Positions 1-10,987 of a stretch of 64,000 bases of DNA are shown one piece after another. The first letter of the stretch is position 1. Each line of letters opens with the position of its first letter. The stretch covers positions 3,343,758-3,407,757 of the forward strand of contig JAHREC010000062.1 in assembly GCA_020081605.1 (NCBI GenBank), read 5' to 3'. The position numbers and the translations under genes were made by a program. This DNA is from Albifimbria verrucaria. Its lineage: Eukaryota > Ascomycota > Sordariomycetes > Hypocreales > Stachybotryaceae. The notes beneath the pieces are model-generated. The model was not told where the DNA came from. It made no database searches and worked only from the letters and a program-made list of their open reading frames with translations.

Positions 1-1430
1 GGCCCTGGCTCCTATATGTTGATGCTAGGTGTGCTATACTAGCGAGAGTATAGGGATGATTAGCCCTGAGCTTTGTTTGAAAAATCTTCAATACCTGCAG
101 GTTCAGCTGCTCCGTCTCTTCCCACCGGCCTTGGTTACTATACGTCGATGCTAGGTTATTTATACTGATAAGTGTATCCGGATGATCGGCCCCGAGCTTT
201 ATCTTGCGAGTCTCCATCACTTGTACCTGCAGCTTCTCTGCCTTTTTCCACCGGCCTTGGTTGCTATACGTTGATGCTAGGTTAGCTATGCTAGTGAGAG
301 TATAGGGATGATCGGCCCCGAGCTTCGTTTGAAACGTCTTTGATACCTGCAGGTTGAGCTTTTCCGCCTCTTCCCACCGGCCTTGGTTGCTATATATTGA
401 TGCTAGGTTGGCCATGCTAGTGAGTGTATCAGGATGATCGACCCCGAGCTTCTTCTTACGAGTCTCTAGTACTTGTAGATTCAGCTTCTCCGCCTCTTCC
501 CACCGGCCTTGGTTGCTATACGTCAATGCCAGGTTGGCTATATTGGTGAGTGTATGGGGATGATCGACCCCGAGTTTTGTCTGAGAAGTCTCTATCACTT
601 GTATCTCCAGCTTCTCTGCCTCTTCCCACCGGCCTTGGCTCCTATATATTGATGCTAGGTTGGCCATGCTAGTGAGTGTATCAGGATGATCGACCCCGAG
701 CTTCTTCTTACGAGTCTCTAGTACTTGTAGATTCAGCTTTTCCGCCTCTTCCCACCGGCCTTGGTTGCTATATGTTGATGCTAGATTAGCCATGCTAGTG
801 AGTGTATCGGGATGATCGACCCCGAGCTTCTTCTTGCGAGTCTCTATCACTTGCAGGTTCAGCTTCTCCGCCTCTTCCCACCGGCCTTGGTTGCTATACG
901 TCAATGCCAGGTTGGCTATATTGGTGAGTGTATGGGGATGATCGACCCCGAGTTTTGTCTGAGAAGTCTCTATCACTTGTATCTCCAGCTTCTCTGCCTC
1001 TTTCCACCGGCCCTGGCTCCTATATATCGATGCTAGGTTGGCCATGCTAGTGAGTGTATCAGGATGATCGACCCCGAGCTTCTTCTTGCGAGTCTCTATC
1101 ACTTGCAGGTTCAGCTTCTCCGCCTCTTCCCACCGACCTTGGCTGCTATACGTCGATGCTAAATGGGCCATGCTGGTGAGAGTATAGGGATGATCGGCCC
1201 CGAGCTTTATTTGAAAATCCTTCAGTACCTGCAGGTTCAGCTTCTCTGCGTCTTCCCACTGGCCTCGGTTACTATATGTTGATGCCAGGTTACCTATACT
1301 GGTGAGCGTATCGGGATGATCGGCCCCGAGCTTCGTCTTACGAGTCTCCATCACTTGCAGGTCCAGCTTCTCCGCATCTTCCCACCGGCCCTGGTTCCTA
1401 TATATCCACGCTACCATGGCCATAGCCCAC
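1..1430 (-). repeat. Coding TPR array, 126-bp unit, in NLR1
   Basis: A 126-bp unit (42 codons) recurs about eleven times, with the GRWEEAEKL segment at regular spacing (near 124, 250, 376, 502, 628, 754, 880, 1006, 1132, 1258 and 1384). Units encode kinesin-light-chain-like TPRs ending in LGxDHPxTLTSMANLA. There is also a higher-order copy: about 220 bp from position 509 recurs almost unchanged from 887, an offset of 378 bp or three units. Such near identity suggests recent duplication or gene conversion. The frame stays open to the window edge. Confidence 0.9.
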
Positions 1431-3169
1431 AACACCTCTTCATCATCTGCTTCAAATAACTTTTTCTCGCCTTCATCGCTAACACCGATAGCCTCTCTGC
1501 CTCTGCCCCGTTACCTATTTCCATGCAGTACCATGCCGCCCGATATAGCACAGTAGCCCATTCTCGTTGCGAGTCCCGTATCTTCGGTAGATATGCTGAG
1601 GCCGATTGTGCATGCGGAAAAAGCATCCGACATCTAGCCCAGTTCTCATATTTTCCTATCGGCATCTCCTTACAGAGTTTCGTAAGGAACCGATGTCTCC
1701 ACTGCTCTTTCTGTTTATGAAGCTCAAGCCATTCTAGCGTCGCTAACTGTACCAGTCTATGCATCTCAAAGGTACACCCATCTTCGTTCGCAGTAAGGAA
1801 CGAATAGTTCCGTAGCACTAAAACATCATCCTCAAACCCATTATTCTCACTCTTGTCGGGTTGTATCTCTGTGGAGTTATCATCACTCCATTCATTTTTA
1901 TTATCCTCATCTTCAATCTCTATTGTATCTTCGGTTTGTACCGTTCGAAAAGCTAGTTTATTTGTTGGACCTTGATCGCGCAGTAGGATTTCAGGAATAC
2001 CTTGCCGATCGCAGAAGCTCATAAATGAGAGCAAATCTGCCGCTGACCGTCTAACTTGCCGAATATGATCGAACGAGATCTGCCACGTAATCAGGATCGA
2101 ATTCTTCGCGTTCGCATCTCGACGAAGCTTTCCACCTTCATGTCTGAGGAGGCCCGCCTTTTTCGATCGCTGGCCTGGTAGTTATCGAGGTACTGCTTGA
2201 AAGAACATCGGGGCCATCTCTGGGAGATATAAGTAGCTGCCTGGACGATAGCCAGCGGCATATACTCTAGTGAAGTGACGAGTGTAGTAATAAGCTTGAA
2301 TGCATCGTCACTTATAGGCCGACTAAACTTCTTGCCGAACAGGGTTACCGCATCCTTGATATTCATCGGCTCGACGTCGATGATGTCTGCTTCTTCGACG
2401 AGCTCTGATGCTGCGCTCCTGTTCCGCGACGTGATAAGGATCGATCCATGCTGGCAGTGCGGGATGTACGATAGAAGCGGTCGCGATCCGGTGTTCTCAG
2501 CCTCGCCTGCCTGCAACTCACTCCCACCGCTATACCCACCGCTCGAGGACGTTAGGAAACTGGCGTTGTCCAAGTTATCTAGTATCAGCACCCACAGCCC
2601 CTTCGTCTTATCGTGTAGCCAGCCATACACTAGCTGGAATATATTGGCTTTTGGGTTCTGCCGTCCATAGATCTTGGCGCAGTCAGCAATGTCTCGGATA
2701 CTTTGCTCGAAGCGGGCGGCGCTGCTCGCGTGGATCCAGAAGACCCATGTTTGGGGCGACTGCTCTCGGATGCGGTAAGCATATTCAATGGCGAGTTGCG
2801 ATTTGCTGGCCTCTGTTAGTAATGAGATGGTCTGTACAAGGACTAACCTACCCAACGCCACCGAGTCCGACGAGCGCCGTCCGAGACCCGGGCCGTCTGC
2901 ACTTCTGGATGATCTGGTCGATGATGGTCCCTCATCGACGGTGTTCTTGCGGTCGACGAAATCTGGGTCCTGACTAAACGGGATGACGATAGACGGACAC
3001 GGTGGGGTTTCGGCCCGTTCTTCAGGTGGCATATTGATTTAGCTGATCAGTTATTAGACTCCGGCCGAACCTACAACTTACCAAAAGTGGCGTAGTGGTT
3101 AATTGGGCCATTAGCGATGCCGACCTGGAAGCCAGTATTGGCGTGTCCAAAGTTTATTTCGGTTGCCAT
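1..3169 (-). CDS. NLR1: amyloid-motif / NB-ARC / TPR receptor, 3' end outside window
   Basis: This is a STAND-type receptor of the kind that controls programmed cell death and non-self recognition in fungi. Exon 1 (3082-3169) encodes a short glycine-rich N-terminal motif with core GFQVGIANG. The NB-ARC domain follows: Walker A is LVGLGGVGKS, split by a 46-bp intron at 2806-2851, Walker B is near LWVLILDN, and the arginine sensor is ILITSRN. A winged-helix-like linker lies at about 1500-2080, and a 42-residue TPR array then runs off the left edge. The reading frame breaks near 2939-2941, 2159-2163 and 1461-1465, always at a base run, and each break is healed by one added base. I therefore treat the gene as probably intact. 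The first intron (about 3043-3081) is short and its acceptor is uncertain. The gene is divergent from the effector at 3390, which ends in the same motif. The ligand is unknown. Confidence 0.85.
3082..3169 (-). other. N-terminal amyloid-signalling-type motif of NLR1 (exon 1)
   Basis: The first coding exon starts at the ATG at 3169 and encodes about 29 residues. The segment NTGFQVGIANGPINHYATFG is rich in G, N and Q and weakly palindromic around Q-V-G. Fungal NLRs are known to carry such motifs (HRAM, sigma and PP classes), which template folding of the same motif on an effector. I cannot assign the class with certainty; sigma or PP fits best. A GTAAGT donor follows at 3081. Confidence 0.7.
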
Positions 3170-3389
3170 CGTAAAACATTAGCTCCAGACAATCGCGGTA
3201 GGAGCCAACTTTGATGGCAGTTGACCTGTTGCGTAAATGGTCATGGATCAAACGCCTCGCCTTGCCGGTTATATGTTTATCCCTTCCGACCCCGAAAGAG
3301 GGGAAGTGATAAGCCTAAAGATGGCTGTGTTTATTCCTGAGCAGCTTTGTCATCCTATCCACCCCGAATGATCCACGTAACACTCAACA
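3170..3389. promoter_or_regulatory. Shared divergent promoter of NLR1 and HeLo-like effector
   Basis: Only 220 bp separate the two start codons, so the genes probably share control. An AGGGG (STRE-like) element lies at 3299-3303, forming an imperfect inverted repeat with CCCC just upstream, and a GATAAG box follows at about 3308-3313. These short matches are suggestive only. No clear TATA box is seen. Confidence 0.5.
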
Positions 3390-4282
3390 ATGGCAGAACC
3401 TCTTAGCATAGCTGCTAGCATCGTTGGAGTCACTGCTCCAGCTTTACACGGAACAAGACTTCTTATGGAGGTCTTAGGGAGATCAAAGATGCACCGAAGA
3501 CCATTATGCGTCTATCGGACGAAGTCCGCTCAGTTAATGCAGCGTTGAACTTGCTTTATGGTGTGGAAGAGCGAGAGTGGGTATCGCTTGGCACTACTGT
3601 TGCCGAAGAGTCCAAGACGACAATCAGCAACTATAAAAAAGCGTGCGACCTTTTTAAGGCTAATCTTGAACGGTGGACGAAGCACTCGGAGGATGGGAAA
3701 CTAGCATGGCAGGACCGAGCAAATGTAGGATTTTTCAAGAAGACTCAAATCAAAGCTATGTCGGAACAGCTGCAAAATTGCAAGCTCTCGATCAACACCG
3801 TCATCAGCATAGCTACTCTGTACGTTGGTGAAGAATAAATCCTGTTAAGTAGAGAGCAAGCTAATGATGCTTATAGATATAGCTCCGTTCGTAATAGTCA
3901 TTTGACAGAAGAGATAAAGAGGTCTATCTCGGTAAAACAAGACGAAGTCAGCGAGGCTATTATTACTACAGATAATCAACTCGTGGTATTGGAGGACAGG
4001 CTCAAAGACCTTGGACTCAGCAGTGACGAGGAAGAAGAGACTATATCTGCACAAGGCAAAGCTGAGGTAGTACAGCGATTAAAAGACGAATATGATGCGC
4101 TTGATGTATCTCGGAAACTTCTGCAGGAGTTATTGGCTAAATCGCAGGAGGAGTCAGTTGCTAGAGCTGCATTAGGCAGCCAAAATACTTCCACGACGAT
4201 AAGCTTCGGCGAGAAGAACTCAGGCTTCCAGGCAGGGATAATTAATGGGGCTGTTAGTGGCCTGACCTTTGGAGGAAAATGA
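3390..4282 (+). CDS. HeLo-like cell-death effector with C-terminal amyloid motif
   Basis: The N-terminus (MAEPLSIAASIVGVTAPALHG) resembles the HeLo-like/PigL_N family of fungal N-terminal domains, which can act as membrane-active death effectors. It is followed by a helical, coiled-coil-rich body of about 200 residues and a C-terminal tail with GFQAGIING. That tail matches the N-terminal motif of the divergent NLR1. An intron at 3820-3876 (GTACGT donor, GCTAATG branch, TATAG acceptor) joins the two long frames cleanly. The frame breaks once at 3477-3479 (a GGG run), and one added base heals it, so the break may be a sequencing error. The expected length of about 278 residues fits this family. 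By family knowledge, the partner NLR would oligomerise and convert the tail into an amyloid that activates the HeLo-like domain at membranes. This role is inferred from the motif and gene order. Confidence 0.8.
4217..4279 (+). other. C-terminal amyloid motif of the effector, matching NLR1
   Basis: The last 21 codons encode a tail that starts NSGFQAGIINGAVSGLTFGG and ends with one lysine. Aligned with NTGFQVGIANGPINHYATFG of NLR1, positions N, GFQ, G-I, NG and FG agree. The likeness sits at opposite ends of two divergent genes, as in known NLR/effector pairs. Confidence 0.75.
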
Positions 4283-5943
4283 TTTAAGTGTTGGTATTAT
4301 ATATTTTACCTAGCCATCGGATAGCTAACCGGTAGAAACAAAGCGGAAGGCCTAGCGCCTATCTCCTTGAGTCCGGAAAGGCATAGAATAAGTAGCAAAC
4401 TAGTAAATTAACTAATTAGAACCGGATAAAAACTAGATATGTTAACGGCCTGGTAAATTCACCAATGATGTATCAGCATTGCCCCGTGTTACATATAGCT
4501 ACATCCCAGTAGTGATCATAGCCTATATTTATTAGCTTAGCTATTGTTGAGAGTGATATCCAAGTCGACACCTTCGTTAGCAGCGGCGGCGGCAGCGGCA
4601 GGGGCCCGGCGCCGGAACCGGCCCTGCTCTTAGTTCCTTCGTATGTTGTCTTCCATTGATGTATCCGCTGCCTTATTGTTACGACCCGAGCTGACATCAT
4701 GATTAAGCCCTCGGAACAACTATGACCCGATCCGGATACAGCGGAAAGTTCACGGGAGTAGGGAAAGACATGTGCCTAGAACCAACCGAACCAGAGCCAC
4801 TACCGCCTACGGTCAGACCAGCACCAGACGGGTACGTCCAGATCAATCGGAAGTACTACTTAAAATACAGAGGTCTCAAGGCAGACACGGACCGGAGCTA
4901 TTGTTAAACCGGCGCAAAAATGCACACGTGGTTCAAATGACTAAGACAAACTGCGTTGAATACATTCAGATAGTTATATTTATATTAAATATGCTTTACG
5001 CTAATTAACCTATATAAATCCTACTAGAAGAGGGAGAAAAGTTATAATTTAATTAAGTATTATCTCTTTTAGCTATAAGGTTTAATAGCTATCCTATAGG
5101 TAAATATACCTAAATTAAGGTTCTTATTTATTATATAGTTTTCTTTTATAGCTTAACTTATAGATATAATATATATAGTAGGTTATATTCTTTAAAATAT
5201 AAAATATATGTATAATATAATAATAGTTTATATTTTATTTTTAGAATTTTAAAATATTTATATTTTAAATATATTATAAAAAATTCTATAATTTATAATG
5301 ATTTAATAAAAGAATTTTATATTAATATATTATAAAACTTTAATTTATTAAACTTTTTTATATAAAGTTAATAAAATATTAAATAAAAAGTTATATTTTT
5401 ATATAATTATTTAATAGAGTAACTTAATATTATATATTTTATTACGAAATATCGTAGGGTCTAGGGTAGTCAGGTAGGAGAAGGTGGCATCAGTGTATTA
5501 CAAGACTTCAACTTGCTGAACCTTGCTACGCAAGGTCGGCGAGTTATTAGCTAAAGGGTGGTGTTCCTGTGGGGTCACGTGGTGTGGTAGCCTAAGGCGC
5601 CCCACCTCTACTTTTTCCGTAACATATTTATACTTTTTTATAATAAAATAAATATATATATATTAATTATTTTATTAATTTATTAATTATATAATTTATT
5701 AATTAATTATTAATTATTTTAATTATTTTAATTATTATAAAATTATAATTTATAATATATAAAATTATTTAAATTAATTATTAAATAAAAATAAAAATAT
5801 TAATTTATTAAAAAATATATATTTAATAATTTTATATTTAAATTTTATAATCTCTAAATAAGCTTATATCTAAGATAAATATAAAATAAAAATAAAACTC
5901 TATTATTCTATTCTTATTATAATATAGCTATTATATAATAGCT
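4283..5943. other. AT-rich intergenic block, probably RIP-mutated
   Basis: No gene is seen. From about 4950 the DNA is almost pure A/T to 5450 and again from 5625 to 5940, with many TA-rich runs, as expected of RIP-degraded repeats. A GC-normal island at 5450-5620 interrupts it. A short GC-rich stretch lies at 4575-4625. Short open frames here look random. Confidence 0.7.
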
Positions 5944-5974
5944 TCAAGCGCCCCACCTACATTTTCTCCATAAT
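5449..5974 (-). mobile_element. Remnant of repeat element (LTR-like end motif, two copies)
   Basis: On minus, a motif of the form TTACGGAAAAAGTAGAGGTG followed by GGGCGC occurs near 5597-5628. A close copy, with TTATGG and one gap, sits at 5947-5975, about 350 bp apart in the same direction. The right copy abuts the point where the NLR2 TPR frame stops matching the repeat, so an inserted element probably cut the gene. TG at the start and the long degraded body suggest an LTR, but no target duplication or internal domain was seen. The class is uncertain. Confidence 0.45.
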
Positions 5975-8900
5975 ATAAGCGTATCAGGGTGCTCTAGCCC
6001 AAGCACCTTCTTTCGTCCTTCTAATGCTCGCCAGTGCATTGCCTCTGCCTCTTTATACCTTTGCTGGCCGAAGAGCAAAGATCCAAGTTTACTAACGCTA
6101 GTAAGCGTATCAGGGTGATTTAACCCTAGTACCTTTTCTCTCCCTTTTAGTGCTTGCCGGTGCATTGCTTCTGCCTCCTCACAATTACCCTGGTCTAATA
6201 GCACCGACCCCAGTTGGCTGATACTAGTGAGCGTGTTAGGGTGTTCTTCCCCAAACACCTTCTTTCTTCCTTCTAATGCTTGCCGGTGCATTGCTTCTGC
6301 CTCTTCGTATTTACCCTGGTCTGATAGTAATAACCCAATCTTACTGATACTAATAAGCGTACTCGGATGTTCGAGCCCAAGCACCTTCTTTCTTCCTTCT
6401 AATGCTTGCCAGTGTATTGCTTCTGCCTCTTCGTACTTGCCCTGGTCTAATAGCACCGACCCAAGTTGGCTGATACTAGTGAGCGTATCAGGGTGTTCCA
6501 GCCCAAGCACCTTCTCACTTCCTTCCAGGTCTCGCCGGTGCATTGCTTCTGCCTCCCCATACTTGCCCTGGTCTGATAGCACTGATCCAAGGTTGCTTAT
6601 ACTAGTGAGCGTGTCAGGGTGCTCTACCCCAAGCACCTTCTCCCTTCCTTCTAGTGCTTGCCGGTGTATCCCTTCTGCTTCCTTATATTTACCCTGTCTT
6701 GATAATACTGATCCAAGGGTGCTAATACTAGCAAGCGTATCGGGATACTCTAACCCAAGCACTTTCTATCTTCCTTTTAATGCTTGCTGGTATATTGCTT
6801 CCGCCTCTTTATACTTACCCTGATTTAATAATACCGACCCAAGTTGGCTGATACTAATAAGTGTGTCGGGGTGATCTAACCCAAGCACTTTCTCTCTTCC
6901 TTCCAGTGCTTGCCGGTGTATCATTTCTGCCTCTCTATACTTGCCCTGGCTTGATAATACTGTTCCAAGTTGGTTGATGCTGGTTAGTGTGCCAGGATGT
7001 TCTAGTCCAAGTAGTCTCTCCTTCGCCCCGATCGCATCTCGTATAAAAACTGCCGCCGTTGCATACTCTCCTATATAAAATAGGTACTATCCTGTATTGG
7101 ATGCAATCCTTATCCAATCTAATGTTGCCCTCCTTTCTCCTGTATTATACTCAAGGACCTTCCGCGAGTGCAGAAGGAGCTGCCGACAGTCCGCCCATAT
7201 CTCGTACTTTCCGCTTAGAATTACCTTGGCTAGCATGCATACCGATTCTCTTTTCCACCTGTCTAGCTGACTATTAGCGTCAAGCCATATCCGCATCGAT
7301 AGCTGCACCAGATAATGCATCTCGAGGGACTGCTGGTTAATCTCCATCCGCACTAGGGAAAAACTCAGCAACGGCGCCACGGCGTCTCGCCAGTCCAGCT
7401 GGCTGGACTGGCCTTGCAGTAAGGGTAACAGAATTCCCTGCCTATTAAACATACTCATAAGCGCAAGCAAGTCTGCCGCTACCGGCTATGTCTTCTGGAT
7501 CTGATTAAAAAGATCTTCCACGTTACAATAATCGCATGCCTTATGCTGGGGTCTCGCCGAAGGTCTCTTAGCCCTTCCGCATCCAAGAGACGTGTCTGGT
7601 TTACGTCGCTCATGCAAAAGAGCTCAAGGTAGCTTGAGATCGTCGTAGGAGCTCTTATCTTAATGTAAGCTGAGGCATGGGTGATTGCAAGCGGGATGAA
7701 TTCCAGAGCTTGCATAAGCGCTTTTGCATCGTCTACCTTAGACCCGCTGATGGACACCCGGGTCCTTAGCAACGCCAGTGCATCCTCTACGTCCATCGGC
7801 TCTACTTTAGCAATATTACCGTATATTCCTATAAGGTTGAATACAGCAGTAGAATTATATAAGGTGATAAGGATCGCTCCGTTCAGGGTCTGAGGAAGGG
7901 GTATTGCCAGCGGCTTTTTCTAGCGTATAGCCTCGCTTGCCTGCGCGGTGTCTCCAGGATCCTGGTCAGCGGAGAAGAAAATATCGTTATTATTGGTATT
8001 ATTGAGTACCATAAGCCACCGCCTGTTTCTCTTATCGTAGAGCCAATTATGCACCAGCCATAGTATATCAGCCTTCGGGCTATTGCATCCAGGGAGTTCC
8101 AACTTAGCAGCAATATTACGGTACGCTTGCTTGAATCAAGAAGCATTGCTTGTATACACCTAGAATACCCAGGTCTGTGGGGCGGACTCTCTGACTCGGT
8201 ACGCATACTCTATGGCGATCTGGGACTTCCTGGACAAGTATAAGCCTAACTTGATGCTAATATAATGTATAGAGATGCTTACCCAATACCCCTGAGTCCG
8301 ACGAGGGCCAGCCGGCTGTGGTTCTATAAGGCTGCCTGCTCGAGTTTCTTATGGATCTTTGTTAGGATATCCTCCCAGCCTATGAATATACTGTCTTTTT
8401 AAAACAGGATTATTATAAACGGTTTAGGTCTATTTGATGCTTACACTAGAACCATTATTGTTAGCTATAAGCTAGCTTAGAGATAATTGAGTGGGCTGAA
8501 TCTTGATATAGTATATTTAACAGAAAGGCTGTATATAGAACCGGGCTGCCACCACCTTCAGAGCATCCTGCTTAAACTGCCTAAGCTTATCTCATATACT
8601 AGTATACCCTTCATTATTCCTATTATTAAACTTAATAATCATTGAGTGGTCGGTAGCTAAAGGGATCTTATCCTCCATAGAGTCTAGTAGCTAAAGAAGA
8701 GCTAAGTCTGTATCTACCGCCGTAATAAAGTCGCCTATCCTCCTCCAGTATCTGCTCTTATTATCCTATTATACGTAATTAGCGATATGCTACTGCTATA
8801 TAAAATCGTGAGTATTATATAAACTTAAGCTATCTTGTTTAGCCTGTCTTATAGAAGCTTATCACCTTTCGGTCGTATATAAGATTCTTAAAATCCACTA

Positions 8901-9915
8901 GCTAATATACTAATAGATTCGATTAGGACTTAATCTCCTACAGTAGCCTATCCTGCGGATAGTTAATTTCTCCTGCCAGCATCTTCTAGATATTGTCTAC
9001 TATAAGACCCTTATAAGGGATACTAAACAGGAGTATACCATAAGTAGCTTTATACAAGGACGCTATTGTTGGGTAATCGTATTCATCCGCCTACACTGCC
9101 CTGACGAGATACTATACTATTACTTAACTTTGTATATATATAATATAGGGGCTAATATATATGAGCAAGGATAATGCTACTAAAGCTATATACGACGAAG
9201 AATAAGGGTCGCTTTCTTAGCTGGTTAGAAATAAACCGTTAGCCTAATACCATTAATCTAACGTTGATCTTTATAGTAGCACTTACCTTCTCGGTATTCC
9301 TGATCTTCTTAAGCTCCTCTATCAGCTATCGACCATAATCTAGGATTATATTGACTCCATGCATTAACAGCTTCGCATTATAGCTGTAAGTCATCGTGCG
9401 ACAGCGTGGCAGGTCCTTGCATAGAAAGTCGCATAGCTATATACGCCCGAGGTTTCCCTTTCCCTCCATGAGCCGTATACATAGCCATCGAGACCCATAA
9501 TAGCAATTATACTAGGCGGTCATTAAGAAGCATATATTCCCGTATAAAAAAATAACACCTACTCAGCAATAGCCGGCGAAGCCGGCTCTGGTGTATATAG
9601 CTAGATGAACCCGAAGAAGTGCTAATCGAAATTAATATCTATATCGCCTATCTTGACCTGCCAGTCGCCCAGCGGATTTGCCACTAGCTCGGACAGGAAT
9701 ATAGGTACGCCATCGTGGAACTCGACTAATGCAACCTTTTCTGCATTATTATAGCAGGAAGGCATAACGGTTATAGTAAAATCCAGCTTCGGCTGCCTAT
9801 CCTCCGCCAGGTTATCGTCAATGGCAGCCTTCAGCGATGCAATCAGCTCCCCGTCGGCCTGCAAGGCTAGGAGGCTAGTAACAGGGAAAACAGGGCCCTT
9901 CTTTCTAGCGACCAT
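5944..9915 (-). pseudogene. NLR2 relic: alpha/beta-hydrolase / NB-ARC / TPR
   Basis: The order of domains is still readable. An intact 97-codon head (9622-9915, starting MVARKKGPVFPVTSLLALQ) is followed by a SERAC1-like alpha/beta-hydrolase region (about 8560-9620), an NB-ARC (about 7100-8350) and 42-residue TPRs (5975-7060). The hydrolase nucleophile elbow, normally GHSFGG, reads VYSFSS. Many sense codons have become TAG or TAA, and the Walker A reads LVGLRGIGKS. Changes of the C-to-T/G-to-A kind fit RIP. A 53-bp intron at 8230-8282 splits Walker A exactly as in NLR1. The NB-ARC has further stops and a frameshift near 7490. The last TPR is cut by an element remnant at about 5975. The gene is dead in this strain. 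Confidence 0.85.
5975..7060 (-). repeat. TPR array of NLR2, 126-bp unit
   Basis: About nine 42-residue units of the type LGLEHPDTLTSISQLGSVL..QGKYEEAEAIHRQALEGR follow each other at 126 bp. The frame is open from 6776 to 5944 and broken once by TAG at about 6775-6777. The array is far better preserved than the hydrolase part of the same relic. Confidence 0.8.
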
Positions 9916-10987
9916 CTCGATTTAGAGGTTCATCGTCCAACGCAGCTTTTACAGGGACCTTGAGTGGTGGGTAAGTAGCAGCCGACAGAGACTTGGCTGC
10001 ACACGGAGGGAAAGCAGTTGGGGAAGTAGATGGGGAAGTGATTACGGCAAGCTCTCAAGACACGGCTGAGCGCAAAAGACTATCGAAAGCCAACTGCGGG
10101 GGCTGAAGTACAGGCATAAGGATGCAGCTTGCTGACGCAGCTAAACTGCAGATCGTTTTTCGGCCTAAGATCAGCACCACCAATCGATATGTCTTCTTCC
10201 GAGCCATATAGTCACCCTGGCCTAGGAGATGCCTGCATACTGAGAAGTCAACATTCATCCCATACTAGAAGGCCTGAAATATCTTCATTATCCGTACATG
10301 GAGTGCGAACTGGAGAATGCGGGGGTTCCTTAATTTTCAAAGGGAGGGGATGAAGACTGCATGAAACACAGATAAAAGCTTCAAAAACAATACCTCAGGT
10401 ATATAATGAAAAAGTTCATACGTGATAAAATTGCCAAGGGCGAGGATGTCAGCCTCTGGCTCCTCAGATGCGGCTGAGAAAAGGGTGCGGCTTAAAAGTC
10501 GTGGCGCAATAAAACCGGCATAGATCGTCAAGGGAGGCATGCGTTCGGAGTGAAGAGGGGTCGGAAGGAAGATCCTTTGGAACTTAATGTTCCTCACGCA
10601 AATACTCAGCCTGGATGCCACATTATAGTAGGGTTTCGGAGCTTCACAGTTTGCAGCCGGCCCTATCCCTCATTTAATTACTATCTTACCACCGACTTAC
10701 AAGTACAGGCACGGGTGAGCTTTTCAAGCACGGATTTTGTGCTCGCAGCAATGCAAAGTCACTTAGTGTTTAACCAGAATGTCTTGGTATTTCTTGATGG
10801 TTACAAATCGGTTGTTCCGGAATATTAGAGTACTAATGTTACTACCTAGTGCCTTTCTTATCCCACAGCCTCAACTCACAATATGGTTGCTTCTATAACA
10901 CAGAAGTCAACACTTAGATTATATGGAGACTGAAAGATTCCACTGTAGATTATAATATAAAATGGACTCTGATATTATTCTTTAGCC
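9916..10987. other. Intergenic, gene scraps only
   Basis: Apart from a possible kinase scrap at 10337-10621, no gene is recognised. Several short frames exist on both strands without family features. Confidence 0.5.
10337..10621 (-). pseudogene. Possible protein-kinase fragment
   Basis: A 94-codon frame contains IAPRLLS and then EEPEADILALGNFITYELF. This resembles the APE loop and the following D-x-x-ALG-x-x-x-YELF segment (subdomains VIII-IX) of degenerate fungal kinases. APE is changed to APR, and no ATP-binding or catalytic loop was found nearby. The likeness is short and the call is weak. Confidence 0.3.

Noticed and set aside
1..1430. Periodic repeat read as CRISPR or minisatellite
   Set aside because: The 126-bp period keeps one open minus frame with TPR residues and follows an NB-ARC domain, so it is a coding array.
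6227..6823. Long plus-strand frame of 198 codons
   Set aside because: It is the mirror of the TPR array on minus; its repetitive protein has no family likeness.
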